Notes under the pieces: generated by a model
The model's input: the letters and a program-made list of their open reading frames with translations, nothing else
Databases searched by the model: none
What the model was told of the DNA's origin: nothing
Source of the DNA: Siphonodentalium dalli
Taxonomy: Eukaryota > Mollusca > Scaphopoda > Gadilida > Siphonodentaliidae
Assembly (NCBI GenBank): GCA_032622095.1
Contig: CP136068.1
Span: forward strand, 116,795,509 to 116,859,508
Length of the DNA stretch: 64,000 nucleotides
Reading direction: 5' to 3'
Shown: one piece after another, positions 34,672 through 46,639 of the stretch
Layout: every line of letters begins with the position of its first letter
Numbering within the stretch: position 1 is the stretch's first letter
Made by a program: the position numbers and the translations under genes

Positions 34672-35405
34672 ACGCTGGGCGTGCAATATACGCCCTCTCT
34701 TGGGTCGGCGGAAACTTGTAAAAAAAAGGGCATAACTCTGGTAACAATTGGCGGACGGAACTCAAATTTGAACTTGACCTGTGTTTTGGTGGGAGAAAGT
34801 AATATACCAAACTATCATTGAATCCGATAAGCTCTAGTAAAGTTATCATCCGGACAACAAATTTCAGGGATTTTCTAAGTCAGATTACGTGAAATAAGGG
34901 GCATAAATCCGGTGAAAATTGGCGGACGGAACCCAAATTCGAACTTGAGTTGTCTTTTCTCCTAATAAACCCACATACCATATTTGATTGAAATCGGTTC
35001 ACTCTAACTAAAGTTATCATCCGGACAACAAATTTCAGGGATTTTCTAAGTCAAATTACGTCAGAAAAGGGGCCATAACTCTCGCAAAAATTATCGGATT
35101 AAAACGAAATTCGGACTTGAGCTGTATCTCGATATATGTAATCCACAAAAAACGGGTTTTGCGTATAAACATTCCAAAATCGAGTTATCATCCGGAAACC
35201 AAAAAACATAAGAAAAACTGAATTTTCTGAGTCGAAAAAGGGGCATAACTCTGCCAAATATGGACGGACAGAACCCAAGTTCGAACCTGTGTTTTGGTGG
35301 GAGAAAGTAATATACCAAATTTGGATTCATTCCGATAAACTATACTAAAGTTATCATCCGGACAACAAATTTCAAGGATTTTCTAAGTCAAAAAACGTTA
35401 AATAA
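34672..35405 (+). repeat. Tandem repeat, about 170-180-bp unit, four copies
   Basis: Each unit runs from AAGGGGCATAACTC through GGCGGACGGAACCCAA and AAAGTTATCATCCGGACAAC to GGGATTTTCTAAGTCA. Unit starts are near 34,727, 34,897, 35,069 and 35,236. This type of repeat is, from memory, frequent in bivalve genomes. The minus-strand frame at 35,091-35,330 is an artefact. Confidence 0.75.
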
Positions 35406-35682
35406 GGTTCGGGCTAACGTTTACTCATATTGGTAAACTAAGAGACACATGTGAAATATGTTGACACAGTGAAATCCAACGTTCCCCAAGTTATAGTCTC
35501 CCATTGGGCGGAATAAAGAATTTCTTTGGATTTATCCATGCAACGAGCACTCTGAATTTCACATATCATCATGTATATATAGAATGTAAATATCAAAGCA
35601 ATGGATTTTAATACCTTTGAGAGGTTAAAACATTATTTTGTTGTTTTGTCTCGTAAGAGATAGCAAGAACTGCTAAAATCTA

Positions 35683-36281
35683 TCTATACTGATGAAACTC
35701 AATTATGTTTGTTAGTTTGTTTGTTTATCCGCGCATATATAAGGCGCTCAAACGGCTGGACCATAATAGCTGAAAATTTGAATATAGTTATAATTGGACT
35801 CGGTGAGCATTATTAGATAGGTCCCGTTTATGTCAGATGTCTTAAAAAGACCACTTGAGACTCTGCGCGGAATGTAGTCGACATGTTGCGCGCATTAGGG
35901 AGCAGAACGCTCTTTATTCATACCATATCAGGAATAGATCAATAGGAAACGATCTTTATCGTTCGTCCGCACTCAACGTCACACACCAATCGGCAAACCT
36001 CGGTGATTTCCGTAGCAAATAATACTATTTCGCAAGAACGATAATCCGAGAAGTTGCGATTTCGTCACACACCTCATCGAATAGCATAAGCGACCAGAAC
36101 GACCGTTTTCCATACTGTATCAGGAATAGATCAACAGTCAACCTATTCAACCATGCAGCAGAAGGGAAGACGACCAATACGGTGAACAGAGAAGTTCTTT
36201 GAAATTGTGTAAATATATGTCAAAACACTTCAATTTGTTTCCAATCTTCTTTACCCGAGTAACGCCGGGTATCCCAGCTAG
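35683..36281 (+). mobile_element. Non-autonomous Helitron, subfamily 3
   Basis: Starts TCTATACTGATGAAACTC (with a GTTTGTTTG simple repeat just inside) and ends with the hairpin ACCCGAGTAACGCCGGGT, then ATCCCAG and CTAG. Preceded by A and followed by T, as expected for Helitron insertion. 599 bp with no coding. Plus orientation, unlike the cluster at 26.7-29.0 kb. Confidence 0.75.
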
Positions 36282-36344
36282 TAATCAATAATTAAAAAAA
36301 ACAAGCCAATTACAACATGACTTCATTTGTGTCATAATGTTAAG

Positions 36345-36806
36345 TTAAAGGTACACAATCAGACGCTCCGAAATTACTATTTCTTTGGCTTCGGGTATAA
36401 CAAATATTTGATTCGAGTAGAGGAACCCACCCATCAAAGCTCAAGAGTGATCAGATATTGATTTTTGAAGTTTGTTATTTCTCGAGATGTGTTATAATAT
36501 GTGGCCCAGAAACACGTGGTCAAACGGAGCGATTCGAAAAAAATTGCGGATGAAGATGGATAACTCTAAAACCAAGTGGTAATATTGTCAAATTTCGTGA
36601 CACTTGAGTGATAATACGGCCATATTTTGTTGAACAAACTGTTGATAAATAACAAGTTTTGGTAAATTTGATACCATAGTTGACAGTGGTTAGCATTATT
36701 TTGTTGCAATAAATCGATTCTGATAACTAAAGCGTATTTTAAAGAAATGTTGTTCTGTTGTATCTTGATGGTATGGGGACCGTCTGATCGGACTAAGTAC
36801 CTTTAA
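36345..36806 (+). mobile_element. TTAA-type MITE, family A, copy 3
   Basis: TTAAAGGTACACAATCAG at the left and GACTAAGTACCTTTAA at the right, with the family's internal CTTCGGG...GATTCGAGT and AAGATGGATAACTCTAAAA words in the same order. Intact TTAA on both sides. Confidence 0.85.
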
Positions 36807-36867
36807 TGTTTTACTACACGACATACACCAATACGTGTATTCTGTAAATCATATTCAGACTAAAATG

Positions 36868-38912
36868 TTTGAACTTTCTACACGATTAACGATGTTTGTT
36901 GAAAAATAACTGTAACAGTTTTGTTTACATAACACTTGTTTCAACATGCGAAATTTCGTTATTGGAGAGCTGTCAAGAATATATATAAGAACAACAGTTA
37001 TCTATTATGTTCTTCTTCGCGGTGATCCCATGTTTATACAGACTTATATATTGTTTGCACATTTACCTGCGATTGCCTTGGTCCTTCAAACGATAAATAA
37101 TGCCAATATCACGGGGAACATGGGATATGGTCGAGCGAAACATTCCTATACATGTGGCTCTAGAGCAAGTGTTCTTCTACACGCCATATATTATTATAGG
37201 TTACATGTACATCAAACACATGTGTACTTTAAGATACCTGTCAAGTCAGGGATGATCCGATATGATATCATGTCGTAATTTGCAGTTTGACGTTCAGTAT
37301 CCAATCTTGCTGAGCTTGTCATATTATACGCAGTTAATTGTATAAGAGCGGACTTCCCTTGACACCAAAGTATAATAAAAACTTGACGGTAAACATAGAA
37401 AAACGTCAAAGAATTAACTGTTTGAACATACCAAGACGGTTAGTGATGTCTGTTGACAAATCACCGTAACAGTTTTGTTTACATAACAATTGTTTCAACA
37501 CGCAAATTTTTTTTTACTGGAGAACTATCAAGAATAAATATAAGAATAACAGTTATATATTATGTTCTTCTTTGTGGTGATCCGATGTTTATACAGATAT
37601 ATTTTTTGCACATTTACCAACTGCGAGTGCGTTTGGTCCCTTTAAATGCTGAATTATGCCAATCTCATGGCCAACATTGGATATGGTCGAGCGAAACATT
37701 CCTATACACGTAGCTCTTGAGCAAGTGTTCTTCTACACGCCATATATTATGATTATAGGTTACATGTACATCAAACACATGTGTACGGTGGTGTACTTTA
37801 AGATATCTGTCCAGTCAGGGATCTGATATCATGCCGTCATATGCAGTTTGACGTTCAGTCTCCAATCCTGCTGAACTTGTCATAAATTGTATAAGAGCGG
37901 ACTTCCCTTGATACCAAAGTATAATAAAAACTTGACGGTAAACATAGAAAAACGTCAAATAATTAACTGTTTGAACATACCAAAGCGGTTAGTGATGTTT
38001 GTTGAAAAATAACTGTAACAGTTATGTTTACATAACAATTGTTTCAACACGCAAAATTTCGTTACTGGAGAACTGCATGTCAAGAATAAATATAAGAACA
38101 ACAGTTGTCTATTATGTCCTTCTTTGCGGTGATCCGATGTTTATACCGACATATATTTTTGCACATTTACCAACTGCGAGTGCGTTTGGTCCCTTTAAAT
38201 GCTGAATTATGCCAATCTCATGGCCAACATTAGATATGGTCGAGCGAAACATTCCAAGGCATGTAGCGCTAGAGCATGTGTACTTCTACACATAATAAAT
38301 TACCATTGGTTACATGTAATCAAACATGTGTACTTTAAAATACATGTCAAGTCATGGGCCTGACATCATGCCGTCATTTGCAGTTTGACGTTCTGTTTCC
38401 AATCCTGCTGCATGAACTTGTCATATTACGCAGTTAATTGTATTAGAGCGGACTTCCCTTGATACCAAAGTATAATCAAAACCTGACGGCAAACATAGAA
38501 AAAGGTCACATAATTAATTGTTTGAACATACCAAAACGGTTAGTGATGTTTGTTGACAAATCACTGTCACAGTTTTGTTTACATAACAATGTTTTCAACA
38601 CGCAAAATTTCGTTATTGGAGAACTATCAAGAATAAATATAAGAACAACAGTTGTCTATTATGTCCTTCTTTGTGGTGATCCGATGTTTATACAGGCATA
38701 TGTTTTTCACATTTACCAACTGCGAGTGCGTTTGGTCCCTTTAAATGCTGAATTATGCCAATCTCATAGGCAACATTGGATATGGTGGAGCGAAACATTC
38801 CTAGGCATGTAGCGCTAGAGCATGTGTACTTCTACACATAATAAATTATCATAGGTTACATGTACATCAAACATGTGCACGTACTTTAAAGTGATGTGAA
38901 ACACTCCGGTTG
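36868..38912 (+). repeat. Tandem array A, about 550-bp unit, nearly four copies
   Basis: Units begin near TTAGTGATGTTTGTTGA(C/A)AAAT (36,890; 37,441; 37,987; 38,540). Each contains AACAGTT(A/G)TCTATTATGT, GGTGATCC(C/G)ATGTTTATAC and GTTTGACGTTC. The last copy is incomplete. A decayed single copy lies near 53,340-53,500. The frames of 60-117 codons recur because the unit repeats; changes between copies do not look protein-constrained. Confidence 0.85.
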
Positions 38913-39253
38913 GGTGATCAAATAGAAATTGAGAATAATCTTCCTCAAAGTAGTTATTTGTTACTAATATCATCCAAATTGACGATACACATTGTCATTC
39001 TTATATATTAATTAAAGGCAATGGCTCTCGATGGCGAAATCATTTGTGTTAGATTATCGCCGATAGTTTCGTCCCGGATCGAGATGTAAATATTTACAAT
39101 TGTGCGCAGTTCCGACATAGTTTTCTATGGAGTGGTATGGTTGATATCTTTGAAATTTTGGCGATGTTAGTAGATTGCTACATTCCCCATATTGGCATAC
39201 CGCCTGAGTACTAACTTATAAATTCCACGCACCCGAACAAGTCCATAATATGT
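38913..39253 (+). repeat. Dispersed repeat E, copy 1
   Basis: GGGTGATCAAATAGAAAT...GTAAATATTTACAATTG...GGCGATGTTAGTAGA...CGAACAAGT matches 61,848-62,163 in order and orientation at about 70% by eye. No coding capacity or tRNA-like head seen. Family unknown. Confidence 0.65.
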
Positions 39254-42200
39254 CTTTAAGATACATGTCAAGTCATGCGCTTGATATCATGCCGTCATTT
39301 ACAGTTTGACGTTCTGTCTCCCAATCCTGTTGAACTTGTCATATTACGCAGTTAATTGTCTAAGACCGGGCTTCCCTTGCTTTGATTAGGACACTACACT
39401 GTCGGGCGAGACCGATACGGAGAAAGTCCTTCGATAAACTCCCACAGTTAGTGCGACATTAATTCTATAAGCGAACCGCCGACATGTTACACCTACATTA
39501 CCCAAATCCTGTTTATAAACTTCAAAAAGACCCATCAGCAACAGATTATGTAACTAGGGAAACGAGCCCCCCCCCCCCCCCCAATTCCCCCCACAATCTG
39601 TGACAGAAAAGTGTTAACATATTTAGAACATTACACTATATATATATATGTGTGTGTATATTTTTCGATTGCAAATTTATATTTAAAAATACAATTTTAT
39701 GTGAAATATGTGTAGCACTATGCCATGGATCTCTACATTAGCTATACGCCCGTAGATATCATATTATACCACTAAAATCCTCCACATATAGTATTATATG
39801 TCACGTGTACAGAAAACCTATGTGTACTTAAAGACACGTGTCAAGGGACCCGATATCATGCCGTCATTTGCAGTTTGACATTCCGTCTCCAATCCTGTTG
39901 AACTTGTCATATCACGCAGTTAATTGTCTAAGAGCGGGCTTCTCTTGATTTGATTATAGGACACTACACTGTCGGGCGAGACCGATACGGAGACAGACCT
40001 TCGATAAAACTCCCACAGTTAGTCCGACGTTAATTCTATCAGCGAACCGCCGACGTGGTACACCTACATTACCCAAATCCTGTTTATAAACTTCAAAAAG
40101 ACCCACCAGCAACATATTCTGTAACTAGGAAAACGAGCCCCCCCCCCCAATTCCCCCCACAATCTGTGACAGAAAAGTGTTAAAACATTTAGAACATTAC
40201 ACTATATACATTCAGCTATATATGTGTGTATATTTTTCGATTGCAAATTTATATTTAAATTTTATTTTTTTTATGTGAAATATGTGTAGCACTAGATCAT
40301 GCCATTATAGCTACGCCCGTAGATCATATTCCACCAGTAAAAAACCTCCACATGCATATAGTATTATATGTCACGTGTACAGAAAACCTATGTGTACTTA
40401 AAGACACATGTCAAGGGACCCGATGTCATGCCGTCATTTACAGTTTGACAATCCGTCTCCAATCCTGTTGAACTTGTCATATTACGCAATTAATTGTCTA
40501 AGAGCGGGCTTCTCTTGATTTGATTAGGACACTACACTGTCGGGCGAGACCGATACGGAGACAGACCTTCGATAAAACCCCCACAGTTAGTCCGACGTTA
40601 ATTCTATCAGCGAACCGCCGACGTGGTACACCTACATTACTCAAATCCTGTTTACAAACTTCAAAAAGACCCATCAGCAACATATTCTGTAACTAGGAAA
40701 ACGAGCCCCCCCCCAATTCCCCCCACAATCTGTGACAGAAAAGTGTTAAAACATTTAGAACATTACAGTATATACATTCAGCTATATATGTGTGTATATT
40801 TTTCGATTGCAAATTTATATTTAATTGTGTTTTTTTTTATGTGAAATATGTGTAGCACTAGATCATGCCATTATAGCTACGCCCGTAGATCATATTCCAC
40901 CAGTAAAAAACCTCCACATGCATATAGTATTATATGTCACGTGTACAGAAAACCTATGTGTACTTAAAGACACATGTCAAGGGACCCGATGTCATGCCGT
41001 CATTTGCAGTTTGACAATCCGTCTCCAATCCTGTTGAACTTGTCATATTACGCAATTAATTGTCTAAGAGCGGGCTTCTCTTGATTTGATTAGGACACTA
41101 CACTGTCGGGCGAGACCGATACGGAGACAGACCTTCGATAAAACCCCCACAGTTAGTCCGACGTTAATTCTATCAGCGAACCGCCGACGTGGTACACCTA
41201 CATTACCCAAATCCTGTTTATAAACTTCAAAAAGACCCATCAGCAACATATTCTGTAACTAGGAAAACGAGCCCCCCCCCCCCCCAATTCCCCCCACAAT
41301 CTGTGACAGAAAAGTGTTAAAACATTTAGAACATTACAGTATATACATTCAGCTATATATGTGTGTATATTTTTCGATTGCAAATTTATATTTAAAAAAA
41401 ACATTTTTATGTGAAATATGTGTAGCACTATGCCATGGATCACTACATTAGCTACGCCCGTAGAGATCATATTGCACCACTAAAATCCTCCACCTATAGT
41501 ACTATATGTCACATGTACAGCAAACATATGTGTACTTAAAGACACATGTCAAGGGACCCGATGTCATGCCGTCATTTGCAGTTTGACATCCCGTCTCCAA
41601 TCCTGTTGAACTTGTCATATTACGCAATTAATTGTCTAAGAGCGGGCTTCCCTTAATTTGATTAGGACACTACACTGTCGGGCGAGACCGATACGGAGAC
41701 AGACCTTCGATAAAAATCCCACAGTTAGTCCGACGTTAATTATATCAGCGAACCGCCAACGTGGTACACCTACGTTACTCAAATCCTGTTTACAAACTTC
41801 AAAAAGACCCATCAACAACATATTCTGTAACTAGGAAAACAAGCCCCCCCCCCCCCAATTCCCCCCACAATCTGTGACAGAAAAGTGTTAAAACATTTAG
41901 AACATTACAGTATATACATTCAGCTATATATGTGTGTATATTTTTCGATTGCAAATTTATATTTAATTTTTATTTTTTTTATGTGAAATATGTGTAGCAC
42001 TAGATCATGCCATTATAGCTACGCCCGTAGATCATATTCCACCAGTAAAAACCCTCCACATGCATATAGTATTATATGTCACATGTACAGCAAACCTATG
42101 TGTACTTAAATACACATGTCAAGGGACCCGATGTCATGCCGTCATTTGCAGTTTGACATTCCGTCTCCAATCCTGTTGAACTTGTCATATTACGCAGTTA

Positions 42201-42330
42201 ATTGTCTGAGAGCGGGCTTCCCTTGATTTGATTAGGACACTACACTGTCGGGCGAGACCGATACGGAGACAGACCTTCGATAAACTCCCACAGTCAGTCC
42301 GACGTTAATTCTATCAGCGAACCACCGACC
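39254..42330 (+). repeat. Tandem array B, about 570-bp unit, 5.4 copies
   Basis: CATGTCAAGGGACCCGAT-type starts recur near 39,264, 39,839, 40,410, 40,978, 41,548 and 42,119. Each full unit holds GGACACTACACTGTCGGGC, a poly-C run of varying length (about 8-17), TTTTTCGATTGCAAATTT and ATTATATGTCAC. The first 120 bp of the unit are shared with array A. The array stops within a unit at about 42,330, only 240 bp before a TATA box. A 61-codon minus frame survives in three units but is broken in the others. Confidence 0.9.
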
Positions 42331-42572
42331 TGTCACCCGAACTACACCGCATTACACACACCGCCATTACAGCCTTCTTGTTTATAAACTTCTTAAAGAC
42401 AACGTTTTCATTTCTTCATCATCGACCGGTTGAGTGGAAGGCGGTTCCATAGCTTGTCTGTTGTTCTTGCATACAATTCGATACAGCTACCGGCGACTGA
42501 GATCTTTCCTATACGCGCCAACTCGCTTTATTTTGCGTCATGTATTGATTCGCCGTTGGGGGCACTATTTAC

Positions 42573-42579
42573 TATAAAA
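42573..42579 (+). promoter_or_regulatory. TATA box candidate
   Basis: TATAAAA lies 76 bp upstream of the candidate start codon at 42,649. A transcription start about 30 bp downstream would give a leader near 45 bases. Position and spacing are reasonable for a metazoan promoter; no other core element is certain. Confidence 0.4.
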
Positions 42580-42648
42580 AGCAGAAGATAAGTTTCTCGT
42601 GCTTAAAATTGCCGCCGATTGTTGCGCGCGGTGTTGATTAAAGGAACC

Positions 42649-42816
42649 ATGCCTTCTGCGCGTACAGCACCCTCTGGATCTGTTAAACCTGTTTCCGCTC
42701 TTACAAATCCAGGACTCTTTCTTGTTCACAAATATAACGAATACAAAAGACAACAACTAGAAGAACGTAAAAGGAAAATTACCGAAAAGGAGTTAGAACT
42801 TTTAAACAGTAAAATC
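42649..42816 (+). CDS. Candidate first coding exon (56 codons), coiled-coil protein
   Basis: ATG in good context (GGAACCATGC) opens a frame of 56 codons that ends exactly at a consensus splice donor GTGAGT (42,817-42,822). The exon ends in phase 0. The peptide starts MPSARTAPSGSVKPVSA, a low-complexity Ser/Pro/Ala head. From about residue 30 it is strongly charged and helical (HKYNEYKRQQLEER, then KITEKELELLNSKI), suggesting a coiled coil. A TATA box lies upstream. Beyond the donor the frame stays open to 42,996 but loses this character, as expected of intron. I do not recognise the protein. The next exons are unknown; possible pieces lie at 44.4 and 44.9 kb. Confidence 0.5.
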
Positions 42817-42996
42817 GTGAGTACCAAAATAAGCTGTAAATTTAATCAGTTACTAGTTTATAGTGATCGGCATTTTTGCGGACCACATCCATCCAATTTT
42901 AGTGACATTGTTGGTTCTATAGACCACATAGCAATTCAATTCACATCAGAAGTTTTAACCCTTTCTATACTGAATGGATTCTCTCATTCGTTATAA

Positions 42997-43289
42997 ATGT
43001 ATACATTGGAACGGTCTATTATTCATTTGGAGGGGTTTTCAGATAATCATTGCAGACTGAGAAAAAAAAACAGATACTACAAGACCTTTGGTCGTTAGTT
43101 GAACTTATTATCTGAACATTTCCAAAGGGAACTATAATTATTTAGTATTGAAAGGATTTAAAAGCCATCGGGTCAAAATGGTCAGTATGTTCCTTTTGTC
43201 GAGGTATGCTGATAAATATATACTTTATCCATATTGGGAATATTTTAGTTACTCAAACTGATGAGTGAGTACTACCACGCTATGCAAAC
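42997..43289. other. Presumed intron or intergenic DNA
   Basis: AT-rich sequence after the candidate exon, before a fold-back MITE. No exon was recognised. Confidence 0.35.
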
Positions 43290-43504
43290 TACAGTAATGC
43301 CCAAATTAATTGACACTTAACCACAGCAGAATTATGGGTAATTTTTCAGGATTTAGTCGGAAATATGGCTTGTTGCCATTCATCGGAAAGCTCTCGTTGA
43401 GAGCTTTCGATGAATGGCAACAAGCCATAGTTCCGACTAAATCCTGAAAAATTACCCATAATTCTGCTGTGGTTAAGTGGTCAATTACTTTGGGCATTAC
43501 TGTA
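43290..43504. mobile_element. Fold-back MITE with TA target, family B, copy 2
   Basis: TA-CAGTAATGCCCAAAT at the left, ATTACTTTGGGCATTACTG-TA at the right, arms complementary almost to the centre (GCTCTCGTTGAGAGC). Same family as 5,702 and 50,184. Confidence 0.9.
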
Positions 43505-44119
43505 TGCAAACTAGAAGAATGTGGCAACCAACCGATATTGTCGAAAAATCCAAACAATTCGATCGATCCACTTCATAAAACACAACGTTTGAAGTACGCA
43601 CGATATTTACTGCTTTGTTCGGTACGTATTACTCGCTGATATTAACTAATGTCAATGGTTACTCCAACCAAAGTCACTACATAATCTGTACCGTATGTAA
43701 AGAGTGTGTGCGATAAGCAAAAATACTCACCACCGTGGGGATTCCATTAAGACCACTGTACATCACCAGGATTGACTGTGATTTTTTTCGCATTGATCAG
43801 CGATGAACTTGCTCTGAGCGGATTAAGATTAATCAAGACAAATCCTGGGGACAAAGCACGGATCCATAACATTCACTGCAAACCACAGATATAAATTGTT
43901 TAGTTTTATATTATTGTTCCAAATGTAAACGTATAAGTGTTAGAGTATAAGAATATTTCTTTACCAGAATCAATCGAGTCGAAGACGAAGTTCGCGTGCT
44001 CTGACCGACTTAGCACAAAATGGGATCAACTGGGAATCGTCGTTCAGCATCAGCGAGCGTGAACAAATGTTAATTTCTTATTGAAATGGCCATGTATAGA
44101 TCAGAATGGCACATTGATA
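43505..44119. other. No gene recognised
   Basis: Spacer between two MITEs; no open frame of note in either direction. Confidence 0.4.
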
Positions 44120-44282
44120 TATGCAATCAACGTCGTTTTCGATGCATCTGTCGGCGTATAGAAGTGTCTGATGCCGAATTACATACTGTATAATTTCGCT
44201 TCGCGAAATTATACTAAGTATAGTTCGGCATCAGACAATATTATACGCCGACAGGTGCATCGAAAACGACGCTGATTGCTTA
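44120..44282. mobile_element. 163-bp palindromic MITE with TA flanks
   Basis: Arms GCAATCAACGTCGTTTTCGA... and its mirror TCGAAAACGACGCTGATTGC, centre TTTCGCTTCGCGAAA, TA on both sides. The arms pair over most of their length, giving a near-complete hairpin. Only one copy in the window. Confidence 0.85.
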
Positions 44283-44401
44283 TAATTACGACAACCCGCA
44301 TATTAGTTGGTGATCAAACTAGTTTTTTTTAAAGAAACCATATTAAAAACACTAAAATAGTAAAACTACCCAAGTGATACTTGTGTCTGGACTTCAGAAA
44401 A

Positions 44402-44500
44402 ATGGGAAATTTAGTCGAGAATAAATTGGGCGACCGACCGGCAGTTCTAGATGAACACACACAATTCTATCTCTGTTTTCAACTTTCCAACTATACAAAA
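44402..44500 (+). CDS. Possible exon (33 codons) ending at a splice donor
   Basis: MGNLVENKLGDRPAVLDEHT... reads to ...LSNYTK and stops exactly at AAAGTAAGA, a good donor (44,501-44,506). A CAG acceptor-like triplet lies at 44,395-44,397, but joining it to the exon at 42,649-42,816 (phase 0) would not keep this frame. If real, it is either an alternative first exon or belongs to another gene. Weak evidence. Confidence 0.2.
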
Positions 44501-44869
44501 GTAAGACACCACACCCGTAAACCATTAAACTCTACTTGCTGGTGTAAATTTCACTTATTTAAAACGATTCTAGAACATCTATTGTCATAAAGACAATCCG
44601 ATTCGATAGAAATTCCGAAGTGATGTTCCCAAACTTCCCACCTAATTTGCGGTCTCCGGTGACAAACTCGAAAAGTAAACAATCGCAGCAAAGGTGCATT
44701 CTATATGCTCTCATGACCACTGCATATCATATTAGTATTGGCACGAAGCTGAATAAATGCTAATACGAATGGTGGAATATTTATGTAAAACATTCCTTTA
44801 CCCCTAACTAAATTATCGCATTTCATAGTTTCACTGATCTGTCTAATTCGTTAATTTTATTTTCACGGT

Positions 44870-45076
44870 ATGGTAACTATGGACGCTTTTAGGAAATGTC
44901 GTCATGATGTGGGGCGACCGTTGGTGTATGTCGCCCAATTTCTTAAAGTATCACTGCGCGTTGTGATGCGGGAAACGACATATCCCTCGGCTGATAGAGA
45001 TTGTCGCCAACAAGCGTATCTAAGGGCATTGGCCAATCAAATGCACGTATTTAAGCGAAAGCGAAAGAAGTTGTAA
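44870..45076 (+). CDS. Possible small ORF, 68 codons, basic C-terminus
   Basis: Starts MVTMDAFRKCRHDVGRP, has a moderately hydrophobic centre (LVYVAQFLKVSLRVVM) and ends with the basic run KRKRKKL before TAA. Its composition resembles real protein more than the usual AT-rich shadow frames. It lies on the same strand as the candidate exon 2 kb upstream and could be a terminal exon of that gene. No family recognised, and no acceptor immediately upstream is convincing. Confidence 0.2.
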   Translation: MVTMDAFRKCRHDVGRPLVYVAQFLKVSLRVVMRETTYPSADRDCRQQAYLRALANQMHVFKRKRKKL

Positions 45077-46639
45077 TTATATGTCCATCAACTCAAATCA
45101 AGCTTGATAATATGTCTCCCATGTCGGGGTTCGAATCCGCGCCAACCTAGTCTAACCCAGACTGTGGTTATATTATGTTACACCAAGGATAAATATGCTG
45201 GTAATAATAACCAATTTCGTGCTGTTCGAGGGAGATATAACGTCCAACAAAAGAAACACGATGTCTTGGGCGATATCAAACATTCATCTGTTCCCTTGAA
45301 GTGATCGAATTTATGATAAAATGTTTCTTTTGTGCCTTCTACTCAACACGCAATATTATATTATACAGCTCAAGGGACCAACAACGAATCATTATGTTAC
45401 GTTCCCCAATACATGCATCGGCCATGATACAAACTAAAATCAACCATGCATGGACCATCGCAAACGAAACGCCATGCAGCTATACACGATTATAGATGTT
45501 GGACTTGTATGCAATAAAGTAAAAATTGGAAAGTATTTGGTATATATAACATTAGTACACTTTTCATTAAGTTGTCCAGGCGAACACTTGAACATATTTT
45601 TTCTTGACGTTCAGTAAGTTAGCCAAGCTTGATATAAAGTGTGGTTCTGACATTGATATACTGAAATTAACTAAATTAAGACACAAAATTAAATTTGCTT
45701 CCAAAAATAGGTGATTTTATGTTTAAAGAGCAACGCTCGGTACGTTTCGGAGACGTATATATATAACATGCTGCTGTGTCATATCTGCTATATATAAATT
45801 AAGACAATTAATCGATCGTATATGTATATGAATGGTAACGCAAGAAATAATAAACGGCAACCCAATCAGAGGACTGTTAAAGCAGAACAGCTGAACATCT
45901 GGATCAGATTAATAATTTCAACTTTTAGTGATTTAGATGTAAATTTGTCAACTTTTCGGATGACACTGAGTATTATACATTCCGATGTCATTAACCAGCC
46001 AACACGTATGCCGTCGTGGCAGCATGGATATGTTCACCATAAAGACAAATTGTAGGACGTATAGTGATAAAAACAGCAAAATTGTACAATGACCTTGACC
46101 TTTCACAGTGACCTTGACCCTTGAGATGAGTATTGGCGGTCCGTCATGGAGAATATATACATATAAATATTATTATATAACTATATCCACCAATAAGTCG
46201 ACCGCTATCACTAAAATGCTTCATATCTGGTCATTTTCCAGAATTCTCAGAAATCACACAATGTTGCTATGGTAACACCATTTTTGAGGCAACTAAGGCA
46301 ACTTTACAATATCTCCAGTATAGGGGCTTTAAGAAAAAATATGTTGCCCAAAATCCCCAAAATATTTTACTAAACCCAGTTTATTTTTACAAATGACATT
46401 TTATTTTTACAAATTCCCCGATTGTTGTTGAACCAGCCCTTAAAACACAGTTGCAACATGGTCAAATTGACCATCCATATTGTCTTTGGCAACTTCAGAA
46501 CAACAAAAGCCTCACATGGTGCCTGAAACCCTCGATTCAGCGCAAACTCCAAGCAGCACACACCATCGACCACTTTAGCCGTCCAACAAGGGACACCCAA
46601 AGCTTCCCCGAAGACAACAGCCCCATCTGCTTGGTCCTT
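45077..46639. other. No gene confidently recognised
   Basis: A 77-codon plus frame at 45,822-46,055 has protein-like composition but no recognised domain. GACCTTGACC words recur at 46,090-46,125, an isolated relative of the TCAAGGTCA repeats. Nothing else. Confidence 0.4.

Noticed and set aside
34727-35405. Coding exons in the four-copy 'GGGGCATAACTC' repeat
   Set aside because: Frames are not conserved between units; it behaves as a non-coding tandem repeat.
40498-41821. Conserved 61-aa protein encoded in each array B unit (minus strand)
   Set aside because: The frame is open in only three units and broken in others; similarity simply follows the DNA repeat.
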